Source: Bacteroidota bacterium
Lineage (GTDB): Bacteria > Bacteroidota > Ignavibacteria > Tepidaquicellales > Tepidaquicellaceae
Direction of reading: 5' to 3'
DNA length: 13,803 nt
NCBI GenBank assembly: GCA_023429265.1
Contig: JAEYVS010000218.1
Location: forward strand, 1-13,803
Shown here piece by piece: positions 13,519 through 13,803 of this stretch. The notes under the pieces were generated by a model. That model saw nothing but the letters and a program-made list of their open reading frames with translations. It did no database searches and had not been told where the DNA came from. The translations under genes and the position numbers were made by a program. How positions within the stretch are numbered: position 1 is the first letter of the stretch; each line of letters begins with the position of its first letter.

Positions 13519-13803
13519 TTACTGTATGGAAATCCTGATATTTAAGCCGCCTTCGTTGGAAGTTCTCGGGACTGTGGTGAATGTTTCGGCAGTTGGCTCA
13601 GTCCTGATATACTTGTAAAATAATTGCATCTGGACCTTTGAACTCAATGAATACTGAATCGAAGGATTTATGGTAAAGACTGTGGAACCATTACCCGGAA
13701 GTTTATCGGCAATTCCATTGCCTAATGGTGTAAACCTGTAATCAATTGGCTCATTCTCCGTACGAGTAACAGAAAGTGAGAAAGCTATATCATTTTGAAG
13801 TGA
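13519..13803 (-). CDS. C-terminal end of a SprA-like type IX secretion outer-membrane protein, partial
   Basis: The last 94 codons of a minus-strand gene are visible; its start lies beyond the window. The frame is open from base 13803 down to a TAA at 13519-13521. The sequence alternates polar and hydrophobic residues like transmembrane beta strands: SLQNDIAFSLSVTRTENEP, TVFTINPSIQYSLSSKVQMQ, LFYKYIRTEP, then PRTSNEGGLNIRISIQ at the very end. This pattern of a barrel strand, LFYxYxRTxP, a Thr/Asn-rich turn and a final GLxIRxSI strand is what I recall from the C-terminus of SprA (Sov), the very large translocon of the type IX secretion system and of gliding motility. Another outer-membrane barrel is possible. 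If it is SprA, the full gene would be about 7 kb and lie to the right. Confidence 0.55.
   Translation of the reverse strand, partial: SLQNDIAFSLSVTRTENEPIDYRFTPLGNGIADKLPGNGSTVFTINPSIQYSLSSKVQMQLFYKYIRTEPTAETFTTVPRTSNEGGLNIRISIQ

Noticed and set aside
13208..13618. A plus-strand open frame of 136 codons spanning the GT9 start and the SprA-like end.
   Set aside because: It runs antisense across two better supported genes and their promoter, without recognisable domains.

Overview
The window is a stretch of bacterial chromosome made mostly of housekeeping genes. It is AT-rich (roughly 40% GC by eye), with coding density above 90% and no rRNA, tRNA, CRISPR array or mobile element that I can see. 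Several features point to the Bacteroidota/Chlorobiota/Ignavibacteriota group. TrmD has the GHYKGIDQR form of its cofactor loop, there is a leucine dehydrogenase, S16 carries a long acidic tail, and the right edge ends in what looks like the C-terminus of SprA, the giant outer-membrane protein of type IX secretion. An Ignavibacteria-like organism fits best, but this is inferred from protein style, not from a database search.

Left part, plus strand (1-3550): the C-terminal half of translation factor LepA/EF4, signal peptidase I (lepB), the heme chaperone HemW and a single-domain CheY-like response regulator. The regulator's stop codon directly abuts the stop codon of a convergent Mg2+ channel gene, mgtE.

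Minus-strand block (3551-6024): read in transcription order this is rnhB (RNase HII), yraN (overlapping rnhB by 11 bases) and mgtE (starting at a GTG).

Plus-strand translation block (6211-10476): ffh (SRP GTPase), rpsP (S16 with a tail of about 150 residues), khpA (KH-domain RNA binder), rimM, trmD and rplS. This is the classic ffh-rpsP-KH-rimM-trmD-rplS cluster, which couples ribosome assembly, tRNA m1G37 modification and protein targeting. A strong intrinsic terminator follows rplS. The rplS leader can fold into a hairpin that covers its Shine-Dalgarno sequence.

Right part (10544-13803): a small DUF6165-like gene on the plus strand faces a minus-strand operon encoding a GT9 heptosyltransferase-like enzyme, a leucine dehydrogenase and a 49-residue single-pass membrane protein with a GTG start. 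The two units share a symmetrical terminator hairpin at 10922-10946. The window closes with the 3' end of the SprA-like gene.

No clearly new multi-gene system is visible. The most interesting leads are the 49-residue membrane miniprotein in the GT9/leucine dehydrogenase operon, the DUF6165-like gene between two terminators, the S16 tail and the rplS leader hairpin.
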